Shown piece after piece: positions 1-7,957 of a stretch of DNA of 64,000 nt. A program made the translations under genes and the position numbers. Origin of the DNA: Clostridia bacterium (GTDB lineage Bacteria > Bacillota > Clostridia > Oscillospirales > Acutalibacteraceae). Below the pieces are notes generated by a model that made no database searches, was not told the origin of the DNA, and worked only from the letters and a program-made list of their open reading frames with translations. Location of the stretch: NCBI GenBank assembly GCA_017399175.1, contig JAFQEE010000018.1, positions 24,000-87,999 on the forward strand, in the 5' to 3' direction. Numbering within the stretch: the first letter of the stretch is position 1; every line of letters begins with the position of its first letter.

Positions 1-1
1 A

Positions 2-277
2 AATCTTCGTATTGATGATGACGCTTTAGGCGAGGTCAAAGGTAAAATCACCATAAAATATGAAGACGATTACGGTGAAAAGTATGAAGAAACCGTTGAT
101 GTTTCAACTGCAATTGAATAAAAAGTTGAACAACTTTCAACCGATGATGACGAAAATGAATAGAAAAATCCATTGTGGTGGTTATTCATACTTATCGGAC
201 TTGTAGTCGGTGGTGCATTGGGCTTAGGTATCCTTGATTCATCAACAACAAAAAGCAAAGAAAAGAAGACGTTTTAA
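2..277 (+). pseudogene. C-terminal fragment of membrane-anchored protein with two in-frame stops
   Basis: The reading frame open at the left window edge continues to TAA at 275-277, but is broken by TAA at 119-121 and TAG at 161-163. All three segments are in one frame and read as one plausible protein end: an acidic extracellular-type segment, then a Trp-rich start (NPLWWLFILIGL) of a Gly-rich transmembrane helix, then a Lys-rich tail (KSKEKKTF). This is the usual C-terminal anchor of a large surface or permease-associated protein. Both internal stops could come from single C-to-T changes in Gln codons. The N-terminal part lies outside the window and no family can be named. Confidence 0.6.
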
Positions 278-297
278 GATTATAATTTCATACAAGA

Positions 298-341
298 GTA
301 ACTCCCCCGGCTTAGCCACGTGTGGCTAAGGACAGTTTAAG
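298..341 (-). repeat. Solo IS200-type end sequence
   Basis: Read on the minus strand this segment begins AAACTGTCCTTAGC and ends in GCCGGGGG, with a short hairpin between. The IS200 copy at 18656 starts with the same AAACTGTCCTTAGC and has the same GCCGGGGG stem end. No transposase lies next to it, so it may be a solo end or an excision scar. The shared motif is seen; the origin is inferred. Confidence 0.45.
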
Positions 342-349
342 TGAAATAT

Positions 350-386
350 ACGGTGTAGTCAGTTACGGCTACACCGTGTTTTCATT
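350..386. terminator. Hairpin at 3' end of serine recombinase gene
   Basis: A 9-bp perfect stem (350-358 with 369-377) is followed on the plus strand by a T-rich run. It lies between the decayed gene and the convergent recombinase gene and could terminate both. Confidence 0.45.
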
Positions 387-387
387 T

Positions 388-2097
388 TTACGAAGCTTTT
401 TTGGCGTAAGCTTTCATTTCTTCTTTTGTCTTTTCTAACATTTCAGCATCAGGGAATTGTATCACACCAACACCCACAAAGTGTATTTTTATAGGAACAT
501 GCTTTTTCCCGTCTTCACCTATAACTCTGTCAAAAATCTCAATTTTCTCAATGAGCTTATTAACAATAGAAGGTGTCAGTTCCTTCAAATCAGTACACTG
601 ACGGATGTTAGCAAGAAAGTTTCTGACATCAATGTTTTCTTGCTGTGCGGTATTGATAAGCATTTCTGCATCCTCAACCTTTTGTATTAAATCTTTTTGC
701 TCTTTTTCATAGTTGGTAAGCATACGTTTATAACGGTCATCAGGCAGCTTGCCAAGAACATTTTGTTCAAACACCGCCTCAATGAGTTTATCTAACTCCT
801 GTATGCGCTTCTTGTTTTTCTCAAGCTCATACTTTGCTTCTTTGAGGTTGTTTGCGATGCTCAATCTGTGTTCCTTTGCAAACAAGTAAAGAAATACAGG
901 CTCATATTCCGTAATATATTCTGCCGCTTCTCGGATGGTTTTCAACACCATTTTCTCTAACACTACATTTCTGATATAGTGAATGGAGCAACTGCCTCTG
1001 TTTTCCTTATAAGCAGAACAACGGAAGAATTCCTGATTTTCGTTTATGCTTTTTGCTGCACAGAAATATAATCTTGAGCCACAATCTCCACAGTAAACCA
1101 ATCCTGAAAATATGCTCTCTCTACCCGTTGCAGTATTTCTGCGACGGTGTTTCTTTATTTCTTGAACTCGCTCCCAAGTATCTATATCAATAATCGGTTC
1201 TTGAGTATTTGGAATAACAACCCAATCATCTTCTGCAAAAGACACTCTTTTGTGAACCTTGTAACTGACTGTACTTGATTTGAAATTAACTGTACAACCG
1301 GTATATTGTAAGTTGTTGAGTATTTTTTCAACGCTGTTTTCTGACCAACGGTATGAAGTGGTAATCGGATTTCTCGTCTTCCTTCCTATTGCACTGTAAT
1401 ATGCAGTTGGAGTTAAGATTTCTTCACGCTCAAATCTGCGTGCGATTTTTGTAACGCCTAAACCTTCAAGAGCCAACTTATAAATATATCTGACTACTTC
1501 AGCGGCAGGTTCATCAATTATCCACTGTTTAGGATTTTCTTCATCCTTTTTATAACCAAAAGCAACTGTAGGAGAAACCCTTTCTCCGTTGTCGGACTTG
1601 GATTTCCAAACCTGACGCACTTTCTTACTGGTCTGTGAAGCATACCACTCGTTAAACAAGTTGTGGAAGGGCATCATTTCTGTACCCTTACCGCTTATTG
1701 TTTCAACATTCTCCTGAATGGATATAAAGTTAACACCTAAAGACGGATAAAGCACCTGAGTATAGTGGTCAAACAATATATGCTCACGACCGAAACGGGA
1801 TAAATCCTTTACAATAACTGTACCGATTTCACCTGTTTCTATCATTCGCTCCATACGCTGAAAGTCAGGTCTGTCAAAGGTTGTGCCTGATATACCGTCA
1901 TCAACAAAGAACATTGTATTCTTGTATCCATGCTTCGTGGCATAGTCTGCAAGAATACGCTTCTGATTAGTAATACTGTTGGATTCCGAATCCTTGTTCT
2001 CTTTGTCCTTGTCTTTATCCTTTATATCATCAACAGACAAACGACAGTATAATGCGGTTATTTTTTCATTGATATTTTTCTCGGCTTTCTTTGCCAT
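388..2097 (-). CDS. Large serine recombinase (Tn4451 TnpX type)
   Basis: Site-specific recombinase of 569 residues that probably catalyses excision and integration of the mobilizable module. The N-terminal resolvase domain carries the nucleophile Ser21 in YCRLSVDD, the DDGISGTTFDRPDF segment and the SRFGRE arginines. A recombinase domain follows, then a zinc ribbon (CGDCGSRLYFC, later FRCSAY), a coiled coil near residues 430-500 and a basic C-terminus. The start at 2097 is preferred over an upstream ATG (2166) because AAGGAG stands 8 bp before it. Neighbours are a small protein, ParB and MobV, the gene set of Tn4451-like elements. It is intact, so mobility is possible. Confidence 0.9.
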   Translation of the reverse strand: MAKKAEKNINEKITALYCRLSVDDIKDKDKDKENKDSESNSITNQKRILADYATKHGYKNTMFFVDDGISGTTFDRPDFQRMERMIETGEIGTVIVKDLSRFGREHILFDHYTQVLYPSLGVNFISIQENVETISGKGTEMMPFHNLFNEWYASQTSKKVRQVWKSKSDNGERVSPTVAFGYKKDEENPKQWIIDEPAAEVVRYIYKLALEGLGVTKIARRFEREEILTPTAYYSAIGRKTRNPITTSYRWSENSVEKILNNLQYTGCTVNFKSSTVSYKVHKRVSFAEDDWVVIPNTQEPIIDIDTWERVQEIKKHRRRNTATGRESIFSGLVYCGDCGSRLYFCAAKSINENQEFFRCSAYKENRGSCSIHYIRNVVLEKMVLKTIREAAEYITEYEPVFLYLFAKEHRLSIANNLKEAKYELEKNKKRIQELDKLIEAVFEQNVLGKLPDDRYKRMLTNYEKEQKDLIQKVEDAEMLINTAQQENIDVRNFLANIRQCTDLKELTPSIVNKLIEKIEIFDRVIGEDGKKHVPIKIHFVGVGVIQFPDAEMLEKTKEEMKAYAKKAS

Positions 2098-2183
2098 AAT
2101 TATAACTCCTTTCCGGCAGCCGAGCATTGCATTAGGTATTTCCATTTTACAATGCCCGACTGCCATTTTTCAAATGTGCGGTT

Positions 2184-2465
2184 TTATGACATCTGTTCCG
2201 ACAGTATAATTTCTTTAAACTGCTGTAACAACGATTTATTTAACTTGCCGTCAAACACACCCGTCACATCATAAACAATGCCGTGAATCTGTTCTGAAAC
2301 TTTGATTTCATCGGGAACAGTGTGCAACTCTTCTGTTTGCATTATTTCGTCAGGCTTTGGAATTACATACTCCATAAAATCAACGGGAATATTATCATCT
2401 ATTCTGCCCGAACCTTTTCTCGAAACAAGCTTAGGGGCTATTGAAAGTTTCTTCATCCGCATCAC
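2184..2465 (-). CDS. Small transposon-associated protein of unknown function
   Basis: A 93-residue acidic protein of no family I recognise with confidence. It overlaps the upstream parB stop by 4 bp, so it is translationally coupled to parB and co-transcribed with the mobilization genes. The start may be the second or third codon, since MMRM offers several ATGs. The N-terminus is basic (KKLSIAPKLVSRKGSGR) and the rest is rich in Asp and Glu. No transmembrane segment or Cys motif is visible. Its fixed position between parB and recombinase in such elements suggests an accessory transfer or excision role, which is inference only. Confidence 0.6.
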   Translation of the reverse strand: MMRMKKLSIAPKLVSRKGSGRIDDNIPVDFMEYVIPKPDEIMQTEELHTVPDEIKVSEQIHGIVYDVTGVFDGKLNKSLLQQFKEIILSEQMS

Positions 2466-3385
2466 CTCGCATCCCTATCACGGTTTCTCTGTCGCTGAAG
2501 GTATTTGTGATAATATTCCAAAGCTTTTAAGATGTGCTCTTCTTTCTGTTGTTTGGTATAATTTTTACCGAAGAACTTATTGATACGTTCTTCAGGAATT
2601 TTAATAGCTTCTGCCTGATTAGGTTTTGGTGCTGTTAAAATTGCTAATACCGTATCAGCATTAAGCTGATTCTGTTCAGATAGCTTTCGCATTTTCTGGG
2701 CCTGGGCAAGTGAGGGAGTTACCTCATCACTCTCATAGGTTTCAAAAATCATTATCTGTTCTTCGGGAGTAAGATATGAAAGCTCAACCGCAGGTCGCAT
2801 TGCGATTCTGCCTTCATCCACAAGATTAAGAAGCGATTTTTCGAGATTAGTCAGACGGATATACCTCTTGATTTGGGTTGCACTGTCTTCACTGTCCTTT
2901 GAGATTTTTTCTGCAGAACTCAACTTTGGACCCACCGGGTCCGAAGTTAAATCTGTGCGTTTGCCCTGCTTTTTAAGGGTGTCCATTTTCATCTTGTATG
3001 CGAAGGCTTTTTCAGAGGGAAGAATGTGCTCTCGGTGCAGATTACTGTCAACGAGAATGATGTCTGCTTCTTCTTTGCTTATGTCCAAGACAACAACCGG
3101 CACCTCTGTCATTTCAAGCCTTGTTGCTGCAAGGTATCTTCTGTGACCTGATACGATTTCAAACACATTCGCCTTATCATCCTTTCGCACCATAAGAGGC
3201 TGAATAATACCGTTTTCACGGATACTGTCTTCCAACGGCTTCATATCCTCCTCACGGCATTTGTAGGGATTTTTGAAATTCGGAACAATTTTGTTTACAT
3301 CCATACTTACAATTTCTGTGGTTGCGGGTTTGTTTTCTTTTGCTTTTTCAAATAACTCTTCAATAAATTTTTCTTCGTTATTCAT
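2462..3385 (-). CDS. ParB/Spo0J-family protein
   Basis: A 307-residue ParB-like protein. The N-terminal ParB domain spans about residues 25-120: NPYKCREEDMKPLEDSIRENG, GIIQPLMVRKD, then the arginine patch EIVSGHRRYLAATRL. A helix-turn-helix-type central region follows (RYIRLTNLEKSLLNLVDEGRIAMRPAVELSYL). There is no parA nearby, so a role in plasmid-like partition is uncertain. In mobile elements such orphan ParBs are thought to help maintenance or regulation. It overlaps the downstream small gene by 4 bp and lies 4 bp after mobV, forming one operon. Confidence 0.85.
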   Translation of the reverse strand: MNNEEKFIEELFEKAKENKPATTEIVSMDVNKIVPNFKNPYKCREEDMKPLEDSIRENGIIQPLMVRKDDKANVFEIVSGHRRYLAATRLEMTEVPVVVLDISKEEADIILVDSNLHREHILPSEKAFAYKMKMDTLKKQGKRTDLTSDPVGPKLSSAEKISKDSEDSATQIKRYIRLTNLEKSLLNLVDEGRIAMRPAVELSYLTPEEQIMIFETYESDEVTPSLAQAQKMRKLSEQNQLNADTVLAILTAPKPNQAEAIKIPEERINKFFGKNYTKQQKEEHILKALEYYHKYLQRQRNRDRDAR

Positions 3386-3389
3386 TTAA

Positions 3390-4589
3390 TTACCTCTCTT
3401 TTTTGATTTCTATAAATTTGTTTGGTTTCTCTTTTCGGACAGTTTTCAGCACATCCGATATAAATGCTTTTACTTTTTCAGGCATCAGTCTCAACGCCTC
3501 AAGATACGGAGCACAGACTTGTTCAAGCTCATGCAGTCTTTTACTCAATCTGTTTATACTGCTTTGCAGCTCCCAATTTCTTTTTCGGAGCCTTTCATTT
3601 TCACTCTCAAGGTCATAAATCTTACTTCTTGCCGCAACGGACTGCTTCGCCATATTACTCAGGTCATTGAAATCTTCACTCGAAATTGTTACCTTGCCCG
3701 TAAGTGTTTTCTTACCCATACTGTCAATTTCAAGGAATGTTTTATTCACAGTTTGAATTTCATCGTATTTGATTTCTTCTTTTTCAACCTGACTTTTGAT
3801 TTTCTCAAGTCGTTTCTTATCCTGCTGTATCTCATATTGCAAACAAGACAGATGCTCAGCCGTACTGCCTTTTTCACCACGGAGAAAATCATTAAAACCG
3901 GCTCTTTGCATATGATTGAAGAAATCATCCTGCAAGATACTGTATGAGGGAATCAGCACAGGCTTACCTTTTTCGTTGAATATGGAATTACCGTTTTCAT
4001 CTACCGCCTGAGGTGACTTCCACTTTTTTGAATGGCTTATCTGATTGACGGTTTCTTTAACAGTACCTACAAGTGATTTGTCCTTGCACCGCTTTGTCCA
4101 CAGAATCTGTTTCTCAACAACAGGCAGAGCAACAAGGTGCATATGATAGTGATACACAGGTTTCCCGTACTGTTCTGTGAGAGCCACATTAAGTTCATCA
4201 GCGTGCATAACAGCAGAGATGATATTCTGTTCACCGTAAAGATTAACTGCGAAACGATAGGCTTCTTCATAAAACTCTTTGGCATACTCATAACCGCCGT
4301 GAGTTTCAAAGTAGTCTGTGTTGACATCAAATATCATTTCATCAAAGACCTTTGCATCAGCTTTCAGACCTCGCATACAGACTCTCTTCTCGGAAATGAG
4401 CTTATTCAGTTGTTCGTTGTAGGTCAGTTCACCGCAATCCCTGAAATGCACATTCATATCACACCGAGCCATATCAACATTCATATTTGCGTAAGACTCA
4501 TTCTTTCTCTCGTTGTGCCTTTCACATTTACCGATTGAGCTTTGTGTGTGAGTGACAACTCTCGCTACACTGTAATTTTTCTTTGACAT
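3390..4589 (-). CDS. MobV-family relaxase (Mob/Pre)
   Basis: A 399-residue plasmid recombination/mobilization enzyme that would nick at oriT and lead the strand into a recipient. It shows the Mob_Pre signatures HNERKNESYANMNVD near the N-terminus and HADELNVALTEQYGKPVYHYHMHL, where HxDE and HxH supply metal ligands. The C-terminal half is a long coiled coil (about residues 255-380) with Lys and Glu repeats. A good AGGAGG-type site precedes the ATG. A MobV-like oriT lies just upstream at 4641-4666, a cis arrangement normal for this family. It corresponds in position to tnpZ of Tn4451. Confidence 0.9.
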   Translation of the reverse strand: MSKKNYSVARVVTHTQSSIGKCERHNERKNESYANMNVDMARCDMNVHFRDCGELTYNEQLNKLISEKRVCMRGLKADAKVFDEMIFDVNTDYFETHGGYEYAKEFYEEAYRFAVNLYGEQNIISAVMHADELNVALTEQYGKPVYHYHMHLVALPVVEKQILWTKRCKDKSLVGTVKETVNQISHSKKWKSPQAVDENGNSIFNEKGKPVLIPSYSILQDDFFNHMQRAGFNDFLRGEKGSTAEHLSCLQYEIQQDKKRLEKIKSQVEKEEIKYDEIQTVNKTFLEIDSMGKKTLTGKVTISSEDFNDLSNMAKQSVAARSKIYDLESENERLRKRNWELQSSINRLSKRLHELEQVCAPYLEALRLMPEKVKAFISDVLKTVRKEKPNKFIEIKKER

Positions 4590-4840
4590 AGGTTTTACCT
4601 CCTTTCTGCATTACTGCTTTATTTGTTCCGCACTTTTCTCAAAGTACGTAACCCACTATGACACTTTCACGCCTTCACCGTGCAAAGATGTCGGTGGGCT
4701 CTGCGAGGCTCATAAACTAAAATTTCTCGCTTATCAAGGGAGCGACAAACTTTAGTTGCGGTATATACCGCAGACGAGCTTCGCTATGTAAGGGTGGCTG
4801 TAGTATCCTTTATACCGAGTTGCATTGGTGGGGGCAGTTA
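4590..4840. other. Non-coding region between mobV and leader region, contains oriT
   Basis: Besides the oriT-like repeat at 4641-4666, this stretch holds a GC-richer region with short inverted segments such as GCGGTATATACCGC near 4757. No ORF with a ribosome binding site was found. It is probably the transfer-origin region. Confidence 0.5.
4641..4666 (-). other. oriT: Putative MobV-type oriT/nic site
   Basis: Minus-strand AAAGTGTCATAGTGGG followed by TTACGTACTTT resembles the pMV158-type transfer origin, in which TAGTGTG precedes TTATACTTT and nicking occurs between G and T. AAAGT and ACTTT form flanking inverted arms as in that family. It stands about 50 bp upstream of the mobV start. The motif is seen; the nicking position is inferred from the family. 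Confidence 0.6.
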
Positions 4841-4966
4841 TCATATAAAGAAATTGTCTCTACAAGTAATGGGAATGAGCCACATAAAATTGTTCCTAAT
4901 TTTCAGAAATACTTTTAAGAAAATAAAAAAGCCGTCACATAGACAGCACAAATAGCGGGAAGACAT
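4841..4966 (-). CDS. Putative 41-codon leader ORF overlapping a terminator
   Basis: ATG at 4966 is preceded by GAGAGGATGA (AGAGG about 8 bp upstream). The ORF encodes a 41-residue Cys- and Phe-rich peptide starting MSSRYLCCLCDGFFIFLK. Codons 10-18 lie in the 3' arm and U-tract of the intrinsic terminator at 4921-5010, so translation would disrupt that hairpin. It sits in the leader between promoter P2 and mobV. The ORF and the overlap are seen; a role in attenuation is inference. Confidence 0.45.
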   Translation of the reverse strand: MSSRYLCCLCDGFFIFLKVFLKIRNNFMWLIPITCRDNFFI

Positions 4967-5010
4967 TTCATCCTCTCGCACAGTTTGCACTGAAACTATG
5001 TAACGGCTTA
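4921..5010 (-). terminator. Intrinsic terminator/attenuator upstream of mobV
   Basis: A 14-nt stem (one mismatch) pairs 4996-5009 with 4929-4942 and is followed on the minus strand by TTTTTTATTTT. The roughly 50-nt loop carries the start of the leader ORF at 4966. It lies between promoter P2 and mobV. Confidence 0.65.
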
Positions 5011-5165
5011 AAACTTAAGCTCTGATTGTCCGTATGTTACTAACCGAGTATCGGACCATACTTTTTCGGTCAGATAATATGTGTCGGCATAAAGCCAATA
5101 AGTAAAGAATATGTGTTTCAGTTTGTATTCAGTTTTAAGATAAATACATTATTTACCAATTTACT

Positions 5166-5194
5166 ATTATAAAGAACATTTGTTCCTTTGTCAA
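5166..5194 (-). promoter_or_regulatory. Promoter P2 with spacer dyad
   Basis: TTGACA and TATAAT are separated by exactly 17 bp on the minus strand, a consensus sigma-A promoter. The spacer contains the perfect palindrome GAACAAATGTTC, a possible operator. It would drive the structured leader and mobV-parB operon. Confidence 0.75.
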
Positions 5195-5304
5195 TGATTT
5201 TCTACAAAATTCTTGCCGTTTCACCTGAAATAGTTCCTGCCCCGGAATCACACCGTAGCGTTGCCTCGCTCGTATCATCGCAAAGTCGTATCACCTTCAG
5301 ACGG

Positions 5305-5448
5305 TCATTCAGTTGTCAAGGTGCATAAAAGCAAAAAAGTCCTCACCTCCGATGAACAGAGGAAAGGACTTTTACCGTCGGTATCACGCAAGACAAACAA
5401 AAAAACACCGCTGAAATAAGTACAGATTACCTCTGTTCTTATCTTCAT
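5305..5448 (-). CDS. Putative 47-codon leader ORF spanning two terminators
   Basis: ATG at 5448 to TGA at 5305-5307 encodes a 47-residue peptide beginning MKIRTEVICTYFSGVF and ending TFLLLCTLTTE. No clear ribosome binding site is visible. Both intrinsic terminators (5396-5457 and 5332-5374) lie within the ORF, so a translating ribosome would open them. It sits just downstream of promoter P1. It may be a genuine leader peptide, or an ORF that appears only because the RNA structure is conserved. Confidence 0.4.
   Translation of the reverse strand: MKIRTEVICTYFSGVFLFVLRDTDGKSPFLCSSEVRTFLLLCTLTTE
5332..5374 (-). terminator. Second attenuator hairpin downstream of P1
   Basis: Minus-strand AAAAGTCC pairs with GGACTTTT, with an inner CCTC/GAGG stem, and a T-run follows. 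It is in line with the hairpin at 5396-5457. Confidence 0.6.
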
Positions 5449-5457
5449 ACGGTGCTT
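5396..5457 (-). terminator. First attenuator hairpin downstream of P1
   Basis: Minus-strand CACCG pairs with CGGTG, with an inner GATAAG/CTTAT pairing, followed by TTTTTTT. It lies about 60 bp downstream of promoter P1 and overlaps the start of the 47-codon ORF. Confidence 0.55.
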
Positions 5458-5519
5458 GGGTAGTCAATAAATATTGCTCCGCTTACGCGCTACAAAGTTA
5501 ATATTTAATTTGTGACATC

Positions 5520-5548
5520 ATTATATAAAACAAATGTATGTTTGTCAA
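5520..5548 (-). promoter_or_regulatory. Promoter P1
   Basis: TTGACA and TATAAT are separated by 17 bp on the minus strand, just after the stop codon of the gene at 5563. The spacer holds an AAACA/TGTTT dyad. It would transcribe the double-hairpin leader toward mobV. Confidence 0.7.
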
Positions 5549-5562
5549 TAGAATTTCACATA

Positions 5563-6228
5563 TTATAATTCGTTTCTGTGCTTCGATTTTCGTTTTCGCT
5601 CATTTTTTATAAATCGTTCTATTGCTATTTCTTCTGACACCTCTTCGTCTGGATTAGATGTAAAACGATAAGTAACATCCACTGCATTTTTATATTGTTT
5701 TGATGCATTTGGAAAAAGCCTCAGAGCTAACTGATATCTATTCGGATTTCTTTTATTGGGTTGTGGAAGGCGCATAATAGCTAATCTATAACAATGATCT
5801 GGATCAACCCCCAATTTATTGCATAAACTATATTTTTCCACCTTAAGCAATTCTTCATCCTCAAAAGGTTCTATATTTGGTGGACATTGCGTGATTAAAG
5901 CACGGCAAAAAGCATTCAAAAAACTGATTCCTTTAGAATCAAATTCAATACCAAAATATTTCCTTAATTCAGTTAAATTGAAGTCCATGATTTCCCTGGA
6001 ATTTATATAAAGTTCATATGTATCATCTAACTTTCCTTGCTTCATAAATATAAGATGGAATAGTGCATATTGTGTTAATTCAGTTCTTTCATTTTTTGAA
6101 ATGGAATATGCTGCAACAAAAAATTTATTTCCACGATAGTTGAATTTAAACGGATACATATTAATTTGTAATTGATGCATTTTTTCACGAAGAACTTTGT
6201 AACAACTCAAATCACACTTATAAATCAT
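5563..6228 (-). CDS. Uncharacterised protein, possibly DUF6037-like
   Basis: A 221-residue protein with no assigned function. The N-terminal part (LREKMHQLQINMYPFKFNYRGNKF) and the following alternation of beta strands recall DUF6037-type proteins of mobile elements, but this match is from memory and weak. The C-terminus is strongly basic (IKNERKRKSKHRNEL). A clear AAGGGGG ribosome binding site precedes ATG 6228. It is the last of a run of five minus-strand accessory genes, separated from the next by only 39 bp. No transmembrane segment or catalytic motif is evident. Confidence 0.55.
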   Translation of the reverse strand: MIYKCDLSCYKVLREKMHQLQINMYPFKFNYRGNKFFVAAYSISKNERTELTQYALFHLIFMKQGKLDDTYELYINSREIMDFNLTELRKYFGIEFDSKGISFLNAFCRALITQCPPNIEPFEDEELLKVEKYSLCNKLGVDPDHCYRLAIMRLPQPNKRNPNRYQLALRLFPNASKQYKNAVDVTYRFTSNPDEEVSEEIAIERFIKNERKRKSKHRNEL

Positions 6229-6267
6229 AATACTTATGCCCCCTTGTGATGCTTTTTTGTTAATGTC

Positions 6268-6939
6268 TTACTTTCTAATAATGACAAGATTATGATATAC
6301 CTTTTGAGGATAAATATTAAGCGTATTATTATATCCATATATCGAATCATTATTGTCAGAATCATCTACGATTCTAATTTCTTTTTTTAGTTTATCAATA
6401 ATGGTTTCATGCTCATTTGGGAAAAAACTAGGAAGCCATTCATTTACTAGGGTATATAAGTCAAATTTACTAATCGGGGAGGTATCTATACCATAATCGT
6501 TAAATACTTGCAACACTTTTTCTTTATACTTCGGGTTGATAATATACACTAACCTTTTGTTGAAAATTGCATCATTGATATTCATTATTTCATAATAGTT
6601 ACCCGTCATTTGTAATGTATCCAAATACCAATACTCATGAGTTAAAGCTGCATCGGGTACAAGGTTGTTTTCGTATAAATGTTGCCAACATAATAATTTA
6701 TCATCGAACAAACAAAACTCATGTTCCCAAACAATAATTATTGCTTTGTCTTCATCTTCGTAATCACCGAAATTATCTTCTGCGGCATTTATGCATCTTT
6801 CTATTGAATCACATAAACAAATTCGAGGTATAGATTTATCTTCCCCGGTTGCAATATTTTCAGGAATTCGAGGTATAAATTCTTTTTTTAATGACTCGGT
6901 AGTATCATAACTAATATGATATAGTTTTATTGTTTGCAT
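6268..6939 (-). CDS. Uncharacterised accessory protein
   Basis: A 223-residue protein not assignable with confidence. The N-terminus reads KLYHISYD, then FIPRIPENIATGEDKSIPRICLCDSIERCINA. Phage- and island-encoded proteins with a YH(I/V)S start and PRIC.(S/D)SIE motif have been seen, and an ADP-ribosyltransferase-like fold is imaginable, but this is speculation. The rest is rich in Asp, Tyr and Asn. GAGGTAAC precedes the ATG. It is co-directional with DUF2971 and other accessory genes. Confidence 0.5.
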   Translation of the reverse strand: MQTIKLYHISYDTTESLKKEFIPRIPENIATGEDKSIPRICLCDSIERCINAAEDNFGDYEDEDKAIIIVWEHEFCLFDDKLLCWQHLYENNLVPDAALTHEYWYLDTLQMTGNYYEIMNINDAIFNKRLVYIINPKYKEKVLQVFNDYGIDTSPISKFDLYTLVNEWLPSFFPNEHETIIDKLKKEIRIVDDSDNNDSIYGYNNTLNIYPQKVYHNLVIIRK

Positions 6940-7001
6940 ATGTTACCTCATATATATGTTTTACACAAATACATAGTAAAATGTGTTGCATATTGTTTTC
7001 A

Positions 7002-7919
7002 CTATAGAATTCTATATGATAACAAACCATATCTTTTATCAGAAAGTTGCATTTGATATAGATTTATTTTCTTTTTTTTGCAAATCTCAATTAATTGTTG
7101 TTTAATATTATAATCTATTTTTGCCCCCAAATAAATAGTTTGAGGCTTTATCATTTTTGTAATCATTCCTTTTTGATATGGTTCGTTTATCTTATATTCA
7201 CCGAAAAGTCGCCATTCTTTTTCATATGCCCATTCGATAGATTTAGTTTTTATTGATTTTAAAAACACATCATGGTGGTCATAAAATTTTTTTAACGAAC
7301 TAATAGTTAAATATTCATCTGAATATGAAACAGGGAATATGTTAATACCAAACATATTGATAATGTCACGAAAATCATAACCAATACAAAAACCTTTATG
7401 AGAATTGGCATAATGTGCCCACATTAATAATGAGTTTTTATTTTCGCTAAAAGATGCCACAAAGGCCCTATTCCGTTTTAATGCTAGTTCCTCTAGAAGT
7501 TTTTTTCCATTTCCTTTCGCTTCATCTATATAATTTTTATAAATACGATGATTTTGATCTATGTGTTTTAGTTTCATTAACATGAGTAGATCTGGACACA
7601 ATTGAACTAAATCGTTTGCAATTTTCTCAAAATCAATATATATTTTACATTCAAAAGGGTCATTGAATTCACTTAGTGTTGATAACCATATACTTCCATT
7701 TTTTATGTTATCAATGTCCCAAGCATTTCCAGGTCTATATCTATATAACATAGGAGGAGCATATTTTAAAAGATGTGTTTTTATTTTCAAATAAATTTCT
7801 TTATCAATAGGCTCTGATATAGGCGAACCTTTATCGTCAAAGTGTAATAATTTTGAGTTAACACTTTTTCTTGCAGAAAGCAACAAATCATCCAAAAAAT
7901 CAAGTTGTTCCTTGTTCAT
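7002..7919 (-). CDS. DUF2971 domain protein
   Basis: A protein of about 305 residues with the DUF2971 signature. MLYRYRPGNAWDIDNIKNG opens the domain, followed by SIWLSTLSEFNDPFE, AFVASFSENKNSLLMWAHYA, KGFCIGYDF and YEKEWRLFGEY. DUF2971 proteins are frequent in phage-defence and genomic islands, but their biochemical activity is not established. The ATG at 7919 is chosen over an in-frame GTG at 7931; spacing to a good site is poor for both. It lies between two uncharacterised genes of the same strand. Confidence 0.85.
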   Translation of the reverse strand: MNKEQLDFLDDLLLSARKSVNSKLLHFDDKGSPISEPIDKEIYLKIKTHLLKYAPPMLYRYRPGNAWDIDNIKNGSIWLSTLSEFNDPFECKIYIDFEKIANDLVQLCPDLLMLMKLKHIDQNHRIYKNYIDEAKGNGKKLLEELALKRNRAFVASFSENKNSLLMWAHYANSHKGFCIGYDFRDIINMFGINIFPVSYSDEYLTISSLKKFYDHHDVFLKSIKTKSIEWAYEKEWRLFGEYKINEPYQKGMITKMIKPQTIYLGAKIDYNIKQQLIEICKKKKINLYQMQLSDKRYGLLSYRIL

Positions 7920-7957
7920 TTTAATTACCACTAATTTTCATAATTCTAAAAAAACTG

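Larger units (their letters stand above)
388..5556. mobile_element. Tn4451-like mobilizable module (recombinase, ParB, MobV, oriT)
   Basis: Minus-strand genes for a large serine recombinase, a 93-residue protein, ParB and a MobV relaxase are contiguous or overlapping. They are preceded by a MobV-type oriT and a structured regulatory region with two strong promoters. This combination is typical of mobilizable transposons that use a conjugative helper. Exact ends could not be fixed; the downstream accessory genes (5563 onward) or the tnpV at 18133 may belong to the same element. Confidence 0.6.

Noticed and set aside
1-277. TAA/TAG read as sense codons (recoding) in the first gene and the STAND locus
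   Set aside because: Many intact genes in the window end with TAA or TAG at expected lengths, so reassignment is not tenable; decay explains the stops better.
1979-2209. Plus-strand ORF opposite the recombinase N-terminus
   Set aside because: It is a shadow of the recombinase coding sequence in an antisense frame, with repetitive Ser/Leu codons and no ribosome site.
5166-5194. GAACAAATGTTC in the P2 promoter spacer as a LexA (SOS) box
   Set aside because: The clostridial/Bacillus consensus needs CGAAC at the left and a C/T-G step at the right half that are not met; kept only as an unspecified dyad.
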